DNA of 20,538 nt from Pseudomonadota bacterium. GTDB taxonomy: Bacteria > Pseudomonadota > Alphaproteobacteria > Rhizobiales > Rhizobiaceae. Below the pieces are notes generated by a model, which did not search any database, had not been told where the DNA came from, and saw only the letters and a list, made by a program, of their open reading frames with translations. The stretch is from assembly GCA_023422735.1 (NCBI GenBank), contig JAFAGL010000077.1, positions 1 through 20,538 on the forward strand. Reading direction: 5' to 3'. The translations under genes were made by a program, and so were the position numbers. Shown in pieces: positions 1-7,328 of the stretch. Within the stretch, counting starts at the first letter, position 1, and the number at the start of each line of letters is the position of its first letter.

Positions 1-2
1 TC

Positions 3-1010
3 CAGGTTCACTTCGAAGCCAAGCGCAGCGGATTGCGTGGCTTGCGCCCTGATGAAATGCCGGATGTCAAAGCTGCCCTGAAACGCGACTGGCCAACCAT
101 TATCCCGTTGGTCGCATTGATCAGCGTTTTGATGGCCGGTTACACGCCTTATCTGGCTGCATTCTGGGGCATCACGCTTTGCATCGCCGTCGGGCTTCTC
201 AACCCGCGTCGACGCTTATCGTTTCAGGAAATTTTCGAAGGTCTGCGCGACGGGGCGAAATATGCGCTCGCCGTTGGTGCTGCGGCAGCAACCGTCGGCA
301 TCGTGGTCGGTGTTGTGACCTTGACCGGCGTCGGCTTCAAAGTGTCGTTCATCGTCACCTCCGTGGCGGCAAGTCTGGCGTCGGGCTTCGAAGTCATCCT
401 GCCTTGGGTGGAAGCCAATACGCTGATCCTGTTCTTCACGCTCATCATGACGGGTGTTGTGTGCATTCTGATGGGTTGCGGAGTGCCGACCACGGCCAAC
501 TACATCATCATGGTCACGGTTGCCGCTCCTGCCCTCGGCTTGCTTGGCGTCGAACCGATCGTGGCGCATTTCTTCGTGTTTTATTACGGACTTTTGGCCG
601 ACATCACCCCGCCGGTGGCGCTTGCCGCTTATGCGGCGGCGGGTATGGCGGGCGCTGATCCGTTCAAAACCGGCAACACGGCGTTCCGTTTGGGGCTCGG
701 AAAGGCGCTCGTGCCGTTCGTCTTCGTGTTCTCGCCATCCCTGCTTTTGGTGACGAAAGACTTCAACTGGCCTGATTTCTTCCTCGCATTCGGTGGATGC
801 GTGATCGGAATCACCGCATTGGGCGGAGCGCTTTCGCGCTATATCCTGGCTCCAACCAAAGCCTGGGAGAACGTCCTTCTGGTGGTGGCTTCCTTCCTGC
901 TGATCATGCCGGAGCTCTACACCACGCTGACGGGACTGGTGCTGATTGTCCCGGTTCTGGTCAATCAATGGCGCCAGCGCGGCGAGCCGGATCTCTTGCC
1001 GGCAGGCTGA
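3..1010 (+). CDS. TRAP transporter fused permease (4TM/12TM, DctQM-type), C-terminal part
   Basis: This is the 3' part of a gene that enters from before the window; the reading frame is open from base 3, so the internal TTG at 33 is not taken as the start. About 335 residues are visible. They are very hydrophobic, with roughly eight or nine membrane segments, and carry the motif GCGVPTTANYIIM followed by ADITPPVALAAYAAAG, which are typical of the large DctM-like subunit in fused TRAP permeases, usually the type that works with a TAXI-family periplasmic binding protein. Such systems import organic acids or amino acids by a sodium or proton gradient across the inner membrane. The substrate cannot be read from this part, and the binding protein gene would be expected just before the window. 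The gene ends with TGA at 1008-1010, eight bases before a strong terminator. Confidence 0.9.
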   Translation, partial: QVHFEAKRSGLRGLRPDEMPDVKAALKRDWPTIIPLVALISVLMAGYTPYLAAFWGITLCIAVGLLNPRRRLSFQEIFEGLRDGAKYALAVGAAAATVGIVVGVVTLTGVGFKVSFIVTSVAASLASGFEVILPWVEANTLILFFTLIMTGVVCILMGCGVPTTANYIIMVTVAAPALGLLGVEPIVAHFFVFYYGLLADITPPVALAAYAAAGMAGADPFKTGNTAFRLGLGKALVPFVFVFSPSLLLVTKDFNWPDFFLAFGGCVIGITALGGALSRYILAPTKAWENVLLVVASFLLIMPELYTTLTGLVLIVPVLVNQWRQRGEPDLLPAG

Positions 1011-1017
1011 TCAGACA

Positions 1018-1055
1018 AGAAGGGGCAGTCCTTGATCGACTGCCCCTTCTTTTTT
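1018..1055 (+). terminator. Rho-independent terminator after the TRAP permease
   Basis: A perfect 13-bp stem (1018-1030 with 1038-1050, core GGGGCAGTC/GACTGCCCC), a 7-base loop and a run of six T at 1050-1055. It lies directly behind the TRAP gene stop and isolates that operon from carB. Confidence 0.95.
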
Positions 1056-1092
1056 CAAAGAGCGATGCGTGGTGTCCCGGCCAAGGCCATAT

Positions 1093-1191
1093 GGCCGGCC
1101 CCTGTGAATCGCGCTTTTTTGGGGTTACGTTTCGCCGGTCCTTCCCCTATAAGGCCGGCCTAGCCACAAATTAAGCGTGCTCAGGCCGGCC
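1093..1191. repeat. Three GGCCGGCC octamers in the carB leader
   Basis: The 8-base palindrome GGCCGGCC occurs at 1093-1100, 1153-1160 and 1184-1191. The first is preceded by the overlapping 12-base palindrome GGCCATATGGCC at 1085-1096. They bracket the candidate carB promoter: one is upstream, one touches the -10 box, and one is in the expected leader. They could be binding sites for a regulator or parts of RNA hairpins; the sequence alone does not decide. Confidence 0.6.
1125..1153 (+). promoter_or_regulatory. Candidate sigma-70 type promoter of carB
   Basis: A -35-like TTACGT (1125-1130) and a -10-like TATAAG (1148-1153) are separated by exactly 17 bases, in the gap between the TRAP terminator and carB. 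The -35 box is a weak match to the rhizobial TTGAC consensus, so this is a tentative call. The last G of the -10 box begins one of three GGCCGGCC sites. A transcript from here would have a leader of about 85 bases. Confidence 0.4.
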
Positions 1192-1246
1192 GGTAGATTT
1201 CCGTCCGGCTTTTCAGCGCAACGCGCATGCCAGACGGATCGAGACC

Positions 1247-4200
1247 ATGCCAAAACGCACCGACATCAAGTCCATCCTGATCATTGGTGCTGGCCCGATC
1301 GTTATCGGTCAGGCATGTGAGTTCGATTATTCCGGCACCCAGGCCTGCAAGGCGCTGAAAGAGGAAGGCTACCGGATCATTCTGGTGAATTCCAACCCGG
1401 CAACGATCATGACCGACCCGGAACTGGCCGACGCGACCTATATCGAGCCGATCACGCCGGAAGTGGTCGCCAAAATCATCGCAAAGGAGCGGCCTGACGC
1501 TCTTTTGCCGACCATGGGCGGCCAAACGGCACTGAACACCGCACTTTCCTTGCGGCGCATGGGCGTGCTGGATCGCTATAATGTCGAAATGATCGGGGCC
1601 AATGCCGAAGCTATCGACAAGGCCGAAGATCGCTCGCTGTTTCGCGAAGCCATGGCCAAGATCGGGTTGGAAACGCCGCGCTCGATGCTGGCCAATGCGT
1701 CTGCCGTCAAGGACACGGACAAGGAAGCGCATAAAGCGCGCCGCGCCGAACTGAAGGCGAGCAATCCGGACGACCTCGATGCGAGTCTCGATGCGCTCGA
1801 AACCGAATGGAATCTCGGCGAAGGCGATCGCAAGCAGCGTTATGTCAGCCACGCAATGGGAATCGCGGCGCAGGCGCTCGATCATGTCGGCCTGCCGGCC
1901 ATTATCCGCCCATCCTTCACCATGGGCGGCACCGGCGGCGGTATCGCTTACAACCGCACAGAGTTCTTCGAAATCGTGGCCTCGGGCCTGGACGCTTCCC
2001 CCACCACGGAAGTGCTGATCGAGGAAAGCGTGCTGGGCTGGAAAGAATATGAGATGGAAGTTGTCCGCGACCGCGCCGACAACTGCATTATCGTGTGCTC
2101 GATCGAGAATCTCGATCCGATGGGCGTTCATACGGGCGACAGCATCACGGTTGCGCCGGCATTGACGCTGACGGACAAGGAATACCAGATCATGCGCAAC
2201 GCCTCCCTGGCTGTTTTGCGCGAGATCGGTGTGGAAACCGGCGGCTCCAACGTGCAGTTCGCCGTCAACCCGGCGGATGGCCGTCTGGTCGTCATCGAAA
2301 TGAACCCGCGCGTGTCGCGCTCCTCCGCCCTTGCCTCGAAAGCCACCGGCTTCCCGATCGCCAAGGTCGCGGCCAAACTTGCCGTCGGCTACACGATGGA
2401 CGAGCTGGATAACGACATTACGGGCGGTGCGACGCCGGCTTCCTTCGAGCCATCGATCGATTATGTCGTCACCAAGATCCCGCGCTTTGCCTTCGAGAAG
2501 TTTCCCGGCGCCGACAATGTGTTGACCACCGCGATGAAGTCGGTCGGCGAAGTCATGGCGATCGGCCGCACCTTCCAGGAATCGCTGCAAAAGGCGTTGC
2601 GGGGTCTGGAAACCGGTTTGACCGGCCTCGACGAAATCGAGATCCCCGGCCTTCGCCAAGGGGAAGACCGCAACGCTATCCGTGCTGCGCTAGGTACGCC
2701 GACGCCTGATCGGTTGCGCATGGTGGCGCAGGCGATCCGCATGGGCACCACGCTCGAAGACGTGCATGAAATGTGCAAGATCGACCCGTGGTTCCTCGAA
2801 CAGATCGGCGGCATCATCGCCACCGAAACCCGCATACGCGAACATGGCCTGCCGCAGGACGCAAAGAACCTTCGCAAGCTCAAGGCCATGGGCTTTTCCG
2901 ATGCACGCTTGGGTTCGCTCACCAGAAGCGATGCGCCAACGGTCAAGAAGCTGCGCGAGAAACTCGACGTCCATCCGGTTTTCAAGCGCATCGATACATG
3001 CGCAGCCGAATTCGCGGCACCGACCGCTTATATGTATTCGACCTATGAGCTGCCGTTTGCGGGCAGTGTTGCCGATGAAGCGCGCGTATCGGACGCCAGG
3101 AAGGTCGTCATCCTCGGTGGTGGTCCGAACCGGATCGGCCAGGGCATCGAGTTCGATTATTGCTGCTGTCATGCCGCTTTCGCGCTGGCCGATGCCGGCT
3201 ACGAATCGATCATGATCAACTGCAATCCGGAAACCGTATCAACCGACTATGACACGTCCGATCGGCTATATTTCGAGCCGCTGACCGATGAAGACGTTCT
3301 GGAAATCCTGCGCGCCGAACAAAAGGCCGGCACGCTGCATGGCGTTATCGTTCAGTTTGGCGGTCAAACGCCGTTGAAGCTCGCCGCAGCTCTCGAACAG
3401 GCGGGCATCCCGATCCTCGGCACCTCGCCGGACATGATCGACCTTGCGGAAGATCGCGACCGTTTCCAGAAGCTGCTGATCAAGGCAAATCTGCTTCAGC
3501 CAAAAAACGGCATCGCTTATTCGGTCGAACAAGCGCGCCTGATCGCCGGAGAACTCGGTTTCCCGCTGGTCGTGCGTCCGTCCTATGTTCTGGGCGGCCG
3601 CGCCATGCAGATCGTGCACGATGCGGGGCAGTTGCAGACCTACCTGCTCGACACGGTTCCGGGCCTCGTGCCGGAAGACATCAAGCAAAAATATCCCAAC
3701 GACAAGACCGGCCAGATCAACACGCTGCTCGGCAAGAACCCGCTTTTGTTCGACACCTATCTCACGGATGCGATCGAGGTGGATGTGGACGCGCTCTGCG
3801 ATGGCGAAAATGTTTACGTTTCCGGCATCATGGAGCATATCGAGGAGGCCGGCATCCATTCGGGCGACAGCGCCTGCTCCCTGCCCGTCCATTCCTTGTC
3901 CGAAGAAATCGTCGCGGAACTTGAGCGGCAAACCTCCGCGCTTGCCCGCGCTTTGCATGTCGGCGGCTTGATGAATGTGCAATATGCCATCAAGGACGGC
4001 GAAATCTTCGTTCTTGAAGTCAACCCGCGCGCCTCGCGCACCGTGCCGTTTGTCGCCAAGACGGTCGGCCGTCCGATCGCCAAGATCGCAGCCCGTATCA
4101 TGGCGGGCGAAACGCTCGATCATGCCTTCGACCATTATGGCGACAAGCCGAATGCGCGTTCGCTTGGTCACATCGCGGTCAAGGAAGCCGTGTTCCCGTT

Positions 4201-4729
4201 TGCCCGCTTCCCCGGCGTGGACATCCTGCTTGGCCCTGAAATGCGCTCCACCGGTGAAGTCATGGGTCTGGATCATGATTATGCGCTGGCCTTCGCGAAG
4301 GCCCAGCTTGGCGCGGGCGTCGACCTGCCCCGTTCCGGCACGCTGTTCGTTTCGGTCCGCGACGAGGACAAGACGCGCGTTCTGCCTTCCGTGAAGCGCC
4401 TGGCCGATCTCGGCTTCAAGGTTCTGGCAACCTCCGGCACCGCGCGTTATCTGCGCGAAAACGGTGTCGAGGCGGAAAAGATCAACAAGGTTCTGGAAGG
4501 CCGTCCCCATATCGAGGATGCGATCCGCAACCGGCAGGTTCAACTCGTGTTCAACACGACGGACGGCCAGAAAGCGCTGTCGGATTCCAAATCCCTGCGC
4601 CGCGCAACATTGATGCAGAAAGTGCCTTATTACACGACACTGGCGGGTGCGGCAGCCGTCGCAGAAGCCATTGCGGCGCTCAAGGCCGGCAGTCTGGAAG
4701 TCCGTCCGCTACAGGATTATTTCCGTTAA
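1247..4729 (+). CDS. carB: Carbamoyl-phosphate synthase large subunit
   Basis: A full-length CarB of 1160 residues. With the glutaminase subunit CarA (not in this window) it makes carbamoyl phosphate from bicarbonate, ammonia from glutamine and two ATP, feeding arginine and pyrimidine synthesis in the cytoplasm. The two tandem synthetase halves are clear. The first begins with ILIIGAGPIVIGQACEFDYS, has an ATP-grasp motif RPSFTMGGTGGG near residue 220 and EMNPRVSR near 350. The second begins near residue 620 with VVILGGGPNRIGQGIEFDY and has VVRPSYVLGGRAM near 775 and EVNPRASR near 923. The C-terminal 130 or so residues form the MGS-type allosteric domain (KVLATSGTARYL). The ATG at 1247 gives the canonical N-terminus MPKRTDIKSI. 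The gene appears to be transcribed alone, between its own leader and a hairpin at 4735. Confidence 0.98.
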   Translation: MPKRTDIKSILIIGAGPIVIGQACEFDYSGTQACKALKEEGYRIILVNSNPATIMTDPELADATYIEPITPEVVAKIIAKERPDALLPTMGGQTALNTALSLRRMGVLDRYNVEMIGANAEAIDKAEDRSLFREAMAKIGLETPRSMLANASAVKDTDKEAHKARRAELKASNPDDLDASLDALETEWNLGEGDRKQRYVSHAMGIAAQALDHVGLPAIIRPSFTMGGTGGGIAYNRTEFFEIVASGLDASPTTEVLIEESVLGWKEYEMEVVRDRADNCIIVCSIENLDPMGVHTGDSITVAPALTLTDKEYQIMRNASLAVLREIGVETGGSNVQFAVNPADGRLVVIEMNPRVSRSSALASKATGFPIAKVAAKLAVGYTMDELDNDITGGATPASFEPSIDYVVTKIPRFAFEKFPGADNVLTTAMKSVGEVMAIGRTFQESLQKALRGLETGLTGLDEIEIPGLRQGEDRNAIRAALGTPTPDRLRMVAQAIRMGTTLEDVHEMCKIDPWFLEQIGGIIATETRIREHGLPQDAKNLRKLKAMGFSDARLGSLTRSDAPTVKKLREKLDVHPVFKRIDTCAAEFAAPTAYMYSTYELPFAGSVADEARVSDARKVVILGGGPNRIGQGIEFDYCCCHAAFALADAGYESIMINCNPETVSTDYDTSDRLYFEPLTDEDVLEILRAEQKAGTLHGVIVQFGGQTPLKLAAALEQAGIPILGTSPDMIDLAEDRDRFQKLLIKANLLQPKNGIAYSVEQARLIAGELGFPLVVRPSYVLGGRAMQIVHDAGQLQTYLLDTVPGLVPEDIKQKYPNDKTGQINTLLGKNPLLFDTYLTDAIEVDVDALCDGENVYVSGIMEHIEEAGIHSGDSACSLPVHSLSEEIVAELERQTSALARALHVGGLMNVQYAIKDGEIFVLEVNPRASRTVPFVAKTVGRPIAKIAARIMAGETLDHAFDHYGDKPNARSLGHIAVKEAVFPFARFPGVDILLGPEMRSTGEVMGLDHDYALAFAKAQLGAGVDLPRSGTLFVSVRDEDKTRVLPSVKRLADLGFKVLATSGTARYLRENGVEAEKINKVLEGRPHIEDAIRNRQVQLVFNTTDGQKALSDSKSLRRATLMQKVPYYTTLAGAAAVAEAIAALKAGSLEVRPLQDYFR

Positions 4730-4764
4730 AAACCGCAATGCGCCTTTTCACGAAGGCGCATTGC
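4730..4764. terminator. Hairpin terminator between convergent carB and the DoxX-like gene
   Basis: A perfect 12-bp inverted repeat, GCAATGCGCCTT (4735-4746) and AAGGCGCATTGC (4753-4764), with a 6-base loop. Read on the minus strand it is followed by GGTTTTTAA, so it is a good intrinsic terminator for the DoxX-like gene that ends at 4789. Read on the plus strand there is no T run, so it would stop carB transcripts only weakly or serve as a 3' stabiliser. Confidence 0.8.
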
Positions 4765-4788
4765 TCGGCATTTCCCTGCAACAAGGGT

Positions 4789-5163
4789 TTACCCTGCTAG
4801 TGCATAGGCTGCGGCAGGGGAGCGCGCATAATTCTGCGTTGCCCATGAGATAACGACCAGCACGAACAGAACGCCTGCAATTGCAGCAACGGGTGAGCCG
4901 ATCGCAAGATCGGCCATCGCCGCCAGAAGCGTGTGGTAAAAGAAGCCGGCATAAGCCAATTGTGCCAGCCAAACGGGGCGGCGCACCCAGACCGCCAGAA
5001 CGCCCAGCGCCTTCACGACCAGCATCACGCTGACGAGATAGGCCGGAAAACCGACTTTCTCATATTCTCCGGCCCAGACCTGCGGCTCCGTCGCATAGCC
5101 GTAAACGCTGTGCGCATAAAAGCCGGTGAACAGGATCGTCGCGATATAATAGAGATATTTCAT
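4789..5163 (-). CDS. DoxX-like small integral membrane protein
   Basis: A 124-residue protein with four predicted membrane segments (about residues 3-23, 41-59, 66-88 and 93-111). The stretch EKVGFPAYLVSVMLVVKALG, with its Gly-Phe-Pro turn before a helix and a Lys inside it, is typical of the DoxX-like (DoxX_2) family; family assignment is by pattern and the function is unknown. Members are small inner-membrane proteins, some linked to oxidative stress or quinone-linked processes, but nothing here shows that role. The ATG at 5163 is preceded by GAGGGG about six bases upstream. It is a single-gene unit, convergent with carB and divergent from the DUF2945 gene, with a 160-base shared upstream region. 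Confidence 0.8.
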   Translation of the reverse strand: MKYLYYIATILFTGFYAHSVYGYATEPQVWAGEYEKVGFPAYLVSVMLVVKALGVLAVWVRRPVWLAQLAYAGFFYHTLLAAMADLAIGSPVAAIAGVLFVLVVISWATQNYARSPAAAYALAG

Positions 5164-5273
5164 TCTTTGCCCCTCGCCCCAGAGCCATTACTTTAAGTCA
5201 AATCAGAAGTGCTCGCCATAGGCCTTGCAAAGCCGATCTTGTCAGGAGTGTTGGCCTGCGATCCGCTTCGCCC

Positions 5274-5298
5274 GGAACAGCTCTCCTTCAAATCGGTT
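5274..5298 (+). promoter_or_regulatory. EcfG/RpoE2-type general stress promoter
   Basis: GGAAC at 5274-5278 is followed, after exactly 18 bases, by TT at 5297-5298 (local sequence CGGTTT). This fits the published alphaproteobacterial general-stress consensus GGAAC-N18/19-TT. It lies 26 bases before the ATG of the DUF2945 gene, leaving room for a transcription start near 5305 and a short leader with a GGGGA ribosome binding site. I found no other intergenic GGAAC with this spacing in the window. The match is read by eye from the sequence; regulation is inferred. Confidence 0.75.
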
Positions 5299-5323
5299 TG
5301 GTTTGTTTCCGGGGAAACCAGAG

Positions 5324-5539
5324 ATGAGAAAACTCACCAAAGGCACCAAGGTCGAATGGAACTGGGGTTCCGGTTCGGCGGAAGGCAAGATCAAGGAGAG
5401 CTTCACCAAGCCGGTCAGGCGCACGATCAAAGGCAAGACAATCAAACGGAACGCTTCGAAGGATGATCCGGCTTACATGGTCGAGCAGGAAGACGGCGCC
5501 CGCGCGCTGAAAAGCGGCACCGAATTGCACAAGGCCTGA
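5324..5539 (+). CDS. DUF2945 / Hva1-TUDOR domain small protein
   Basis: A 71-residue basic protein. The opening KLTKGTKVEWNWGSGSAEGK, then a lysine-rich middle, then NASKDDPAYMVEQEDG and a final ALKSGTELHK follow the DUF2945 (hypervirulence-associated TUDOR) pattern, in which a small barrel carries the KGxxVxW start and an ASKDDPxYxV core. The biochemical role of the family is not established. The ATG at 5324 is chosen over upstream in-frame starts because GGGGA lies about nine bases before it, the family begins there, and the stress promoter ends at 5298. The next gene starts four bases after its stop, so the two are surely co-transcribed. The promoter suggests induction in stationary phase or under general stress. 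Confidence 0.85.
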   Translation: MRKLTKGTKVEWNWGSGSAEGKIKESFTKPVRRTIKGKTIKRNASKDDPAYMVEQEDGARALKSGTELHKA

Positions 5540-5543
5540 GATC

Positions 5544-5873
5544 ATGAGCGATGGAGCCACAAATCACAAACCGCCACAGGCCGTTGCCAGGGAGGCTGAA
5601 AAGGGCCTCGAACTGCGCGCCAAGTTCAAGAAAGGCGGCACAAGCATCGGTGTAGCGCGCGCCCGCGACCTGAAAAACCAGCGCAATATGTCTGCGGACA
5701 CGATCAAGCGAATGGTCAGCTATTTCGCGCGCCATCAGGTCGACAAACGCGCCGCGAATTTTGGCAATGACGACGACCCGTCAGCGGGCTACATCGCTTG
5801 GCTGCTTTGGGGTGGAGATGCCGGAAAGGATTGGTGCGAGAAGCTGAAAGCAGACATGAAAAAGGCCGGTTGA
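5544..5873 (+). CDS. Conserved 109-residue protein with a GVARARDL...YIAWLLWGGDAG motif
   Basis: A 109-residue basic soluble protein of unknown function. Its landmarks are AREAEKGLELRAKFKKGG (residues 14-32), GVARARDLKN (36-45), TIKRMVSYFARHQVDKR (54-70) and SAGYIAWLLWGGDAGKDW (79-96). I recognise this arrangement of motifs from uncharacterised bacterial and phage-encoded proteins, where it can stand alone or sit inside larger phage proteins; that is memory, not a search, and no function is known to me. It has no signal peptide or membrane segment. The ATG at 5544 follows the DUF2945 stop by four bases. The TGA stop (5871-5873) lies in the loop of the operon terminator. Codon use looks like that of the neighbours, so recent transfer is not indicated. 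Confidence 0.8.
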   Translation: MSDGATNHKPPQAVAREAEKGLELRAKFKKGGTSIGVARARDLKNQRNMSADTIKRMVSYFARHQVDKRAANFGNDDDPSAGYIAWLLWGGDAGKDWCEKLKADMKKAG

Positions 5874-5884
5874 ACCGGCCTTTT
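5860..5884. terminator. Bidirectional terminator with the stop codon in its loop
   Basis: AAAAGGCCGGT (5860-5870) pairs with ACCGGCCTTTT (5874-5884) around a 3-base loop that is exactly the TGA stop of the 109-residue gene. The T run serves the plus strand, and the A run before the stem gives a T run on the minus strand for the lytic transglycosylase gene ending at 5899. Confidence 0.9.
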
Positions 5885-5898
5885 CGTCGAAGTGCCGA

Positions 5899-6900
5899 TC
5901 AATCCGTCATCGACAGGACGGGTTCAGCACCTGTTGCTGCCGGCGAGCCGCCCATGCGGGCCGAAGATGGCGCGGCGAAACGCTGGCTCGTGACGCCTGG
6001 AAGTTGACTTGACGCCACGCGCGCACCGCGATCGCCCTTCAAATCGGCCGCCTTGGCTACCGCAGAATTTTCTACAGCGGCGATGATCGGCTTGGCCGTC
6101 TTGACCTTGTCGCCACGCAAACCGGTGGCTTCCAGCAATCCGCGTTTCTTGGCATCGTAATAGTAGCCGCGCGAGTAATATTTCACTGCCTGATCGTGAT
6201 CGCCCTTGGCGGTGATGTAAGCGCCGCGCAGATATTTCACCGCGTAGGTCAGATTGGTTTCGGCGTTGAGCAGACCTGAAGCAGAGCCGGCATATCCCAT
6301 CCCCTTTGCGGTATCATGCCGGATCTGCATCAATCCCCAGTAAGGGCCGTTACGTGCTTCGGGATTGAACGTGCTTTCGCGTTTGACCACCCGGCGCACC
6401 AGCGCAACGGGAACCTCATAGGCCGCCGCATAGCGGGCAATCAGTTGGTCGAGCTCGGGGCTGCGCGCCTCAACCTTGCCGCTTGAACGCGGCTCAAGGG
6501 AAGCCGTCTGCACGAGCGGTTGCGCCGCAACGGCCCCGGCTTCGGCAACATTTTCATGCTGATTGTCAGCTGAACTGCTTTCAGCCGCACTGGCAAGCGT
6601 CGTTGTTTCGGAGGAAGATGCAACGGCTGCATTCACCGCCGCAAGGCTGCCGGATTGAGGTGCCGGCGCGGCATAAGCAACTGCCGTAATCACCGATCCG
6701 GCCTCGCTTGCGTTTCCGGCCGCAGCGTCACGATCGACGGACGCAACTTCCATGCTTTCCGGAAGGCCCGTATTTTCTGCCGAAGCTGGCGTCGGAGCGA
6801 GCGACGCAGTTTGGTTGACGGCAGTGGTGGAAGTGCATCCGGCGCTGGCCAGAAGGCCTGCGAATCCAAGGATGCAAAAGCATTTCGTGCTGGTTGGCAA
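5899..6900 (-). CDS. Lytic transglycosylase, SLT family, exported (possible lipoprotein)
   Basis: Taken from the TTG at 6900 this is a 333-residue protein starting MPTSTKCFCILGFAGLLASAG. The start is chosen because AGGAGG lies ten bases upstream and because it yields a proper signal sequence; the longer open frame to 7050 adds an unlikely N-terminus. Cys22 after SAG may be a lipidation site, though the -3 residue is Ser rather than the usual Leu. A low-complexity Ala/Ser-rich linker of about 115 residues follows, then an SLT domain (about 148-265): YEVPVALVRRVVKRESTFNP with the catalytic Glu near 175, then GPYWGLMQI, and NLTYAVKYLRGAY. It should cleave the MurNAc-GlcNAc bond of peptidoglycan in the periplasm, leaving 1,6-anhydroMurNAc. 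Single gene, sharing a terminator with the gene pair opposite. Confidence 0.85.
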   Translation of the reverse strand: MPTSTKCFCILGFAGLLASAGCTSTTAVNQTASLAPTPASAENTGLPESMEVASVDRDAAAGNASEAGSVITAVAYAAPAPQSGSLAAVNAAVASSSETTTLASAAESSSADNQHENVAEAGAVAAQPLVQTASLEPRSSGKVEARSPELDQLIARYAAAYEVPVALVRRVVKRESTFNPEARNGPYWGLMQIRHDTAKGMGYAGSASGLLNAETNLTYAVKYLRGAYITAKGDHDQAVKYYSRGYYYDAKKRGLLEATGLRGDKVKTAKPIIAAVENSAVAKAADLKGDRGARVASSQLPGVTSQRFAAPSSARMGGSPAATGAEPVLSMTD

Positions 6901-7328
6901 AACCCCACCGCCTCCTGAAAGTTGATGTTCTCGTGCCCGCCCGGATTTCTCCGTACATGATGAAGAAGCCGTGATCAACCAAGCAAGTGACGAAGCGCGA
7001 CATCCTTGCAAGGGCCAAAACTCCCCTCGCCGCCCCGCCGGAACTCGCACAAAGCGAGTTTTGCAGGCTTGTCTCGGCAGGGTTCTCGTTTCGTCCCAGC
7101 TTCATGATCGTGTTCAACCCAGCTGCAACAAAGTGATGCTGCGGCCCACAACTGGGCTATCAGCGATCTTGATCCACCCCCTTGATTCGCATATAGGACT
7201 CACTGGAATTTCGGCTGATCGGACCTCATGGCCCGCGCTGCGCGCGTTTTCTGACGTCAATCCCAAAATTTCGACCCGACGCCGTGATTCACGGTTTCAA
7301 GAAAACGTAGACGACAGGAAGTTCTATC
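6901..7328. other. Intergenic region between divergent lytic transglycosylase and csp genes
   Basis: 428 bases without a convincing gene. It holds the AGGAGG site of the transglycosylase (about 6911-6916), a 7-bp hairpin at 7042-7060 (AACTCGC/GCGAGTT, 5-base loop, followed by TTG), the csp promoter at 7169-7197 and the long csp leader. The open frames that cross it lack ribosome binding sites and family resemblance. Confidence 0.6.
7169..7197 (+). promoter_or_regulatory. Sigma-70 type promoter of the cold-shock gene
   Basis: TTGATC (7169-7174), a 17-base spacer and TATAGG (7192-7197) make a good housekeeping promoter. Transcription would begin near 7204, giving an untranslated leader of about 125 bases before the csp start, as is common for cold-inducible csp genes. 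Confidence 0.6.

Noticed and set aside
1181..2659. Long minus-strand open frame opposite carB (492 codons), and another at 3266-4543
   Set aside because: Both are antisense shadows of carB; the translations are His/Arg/Asp rich with no family pattern, and high GC produces long open frames opposite real genes.
6728..7117. 129-codon minus-strand frame across the SLT 5' region
   Set aside because: It overlaps the SLT signal sequence in another frame and has no motif or good ribosome binding site.
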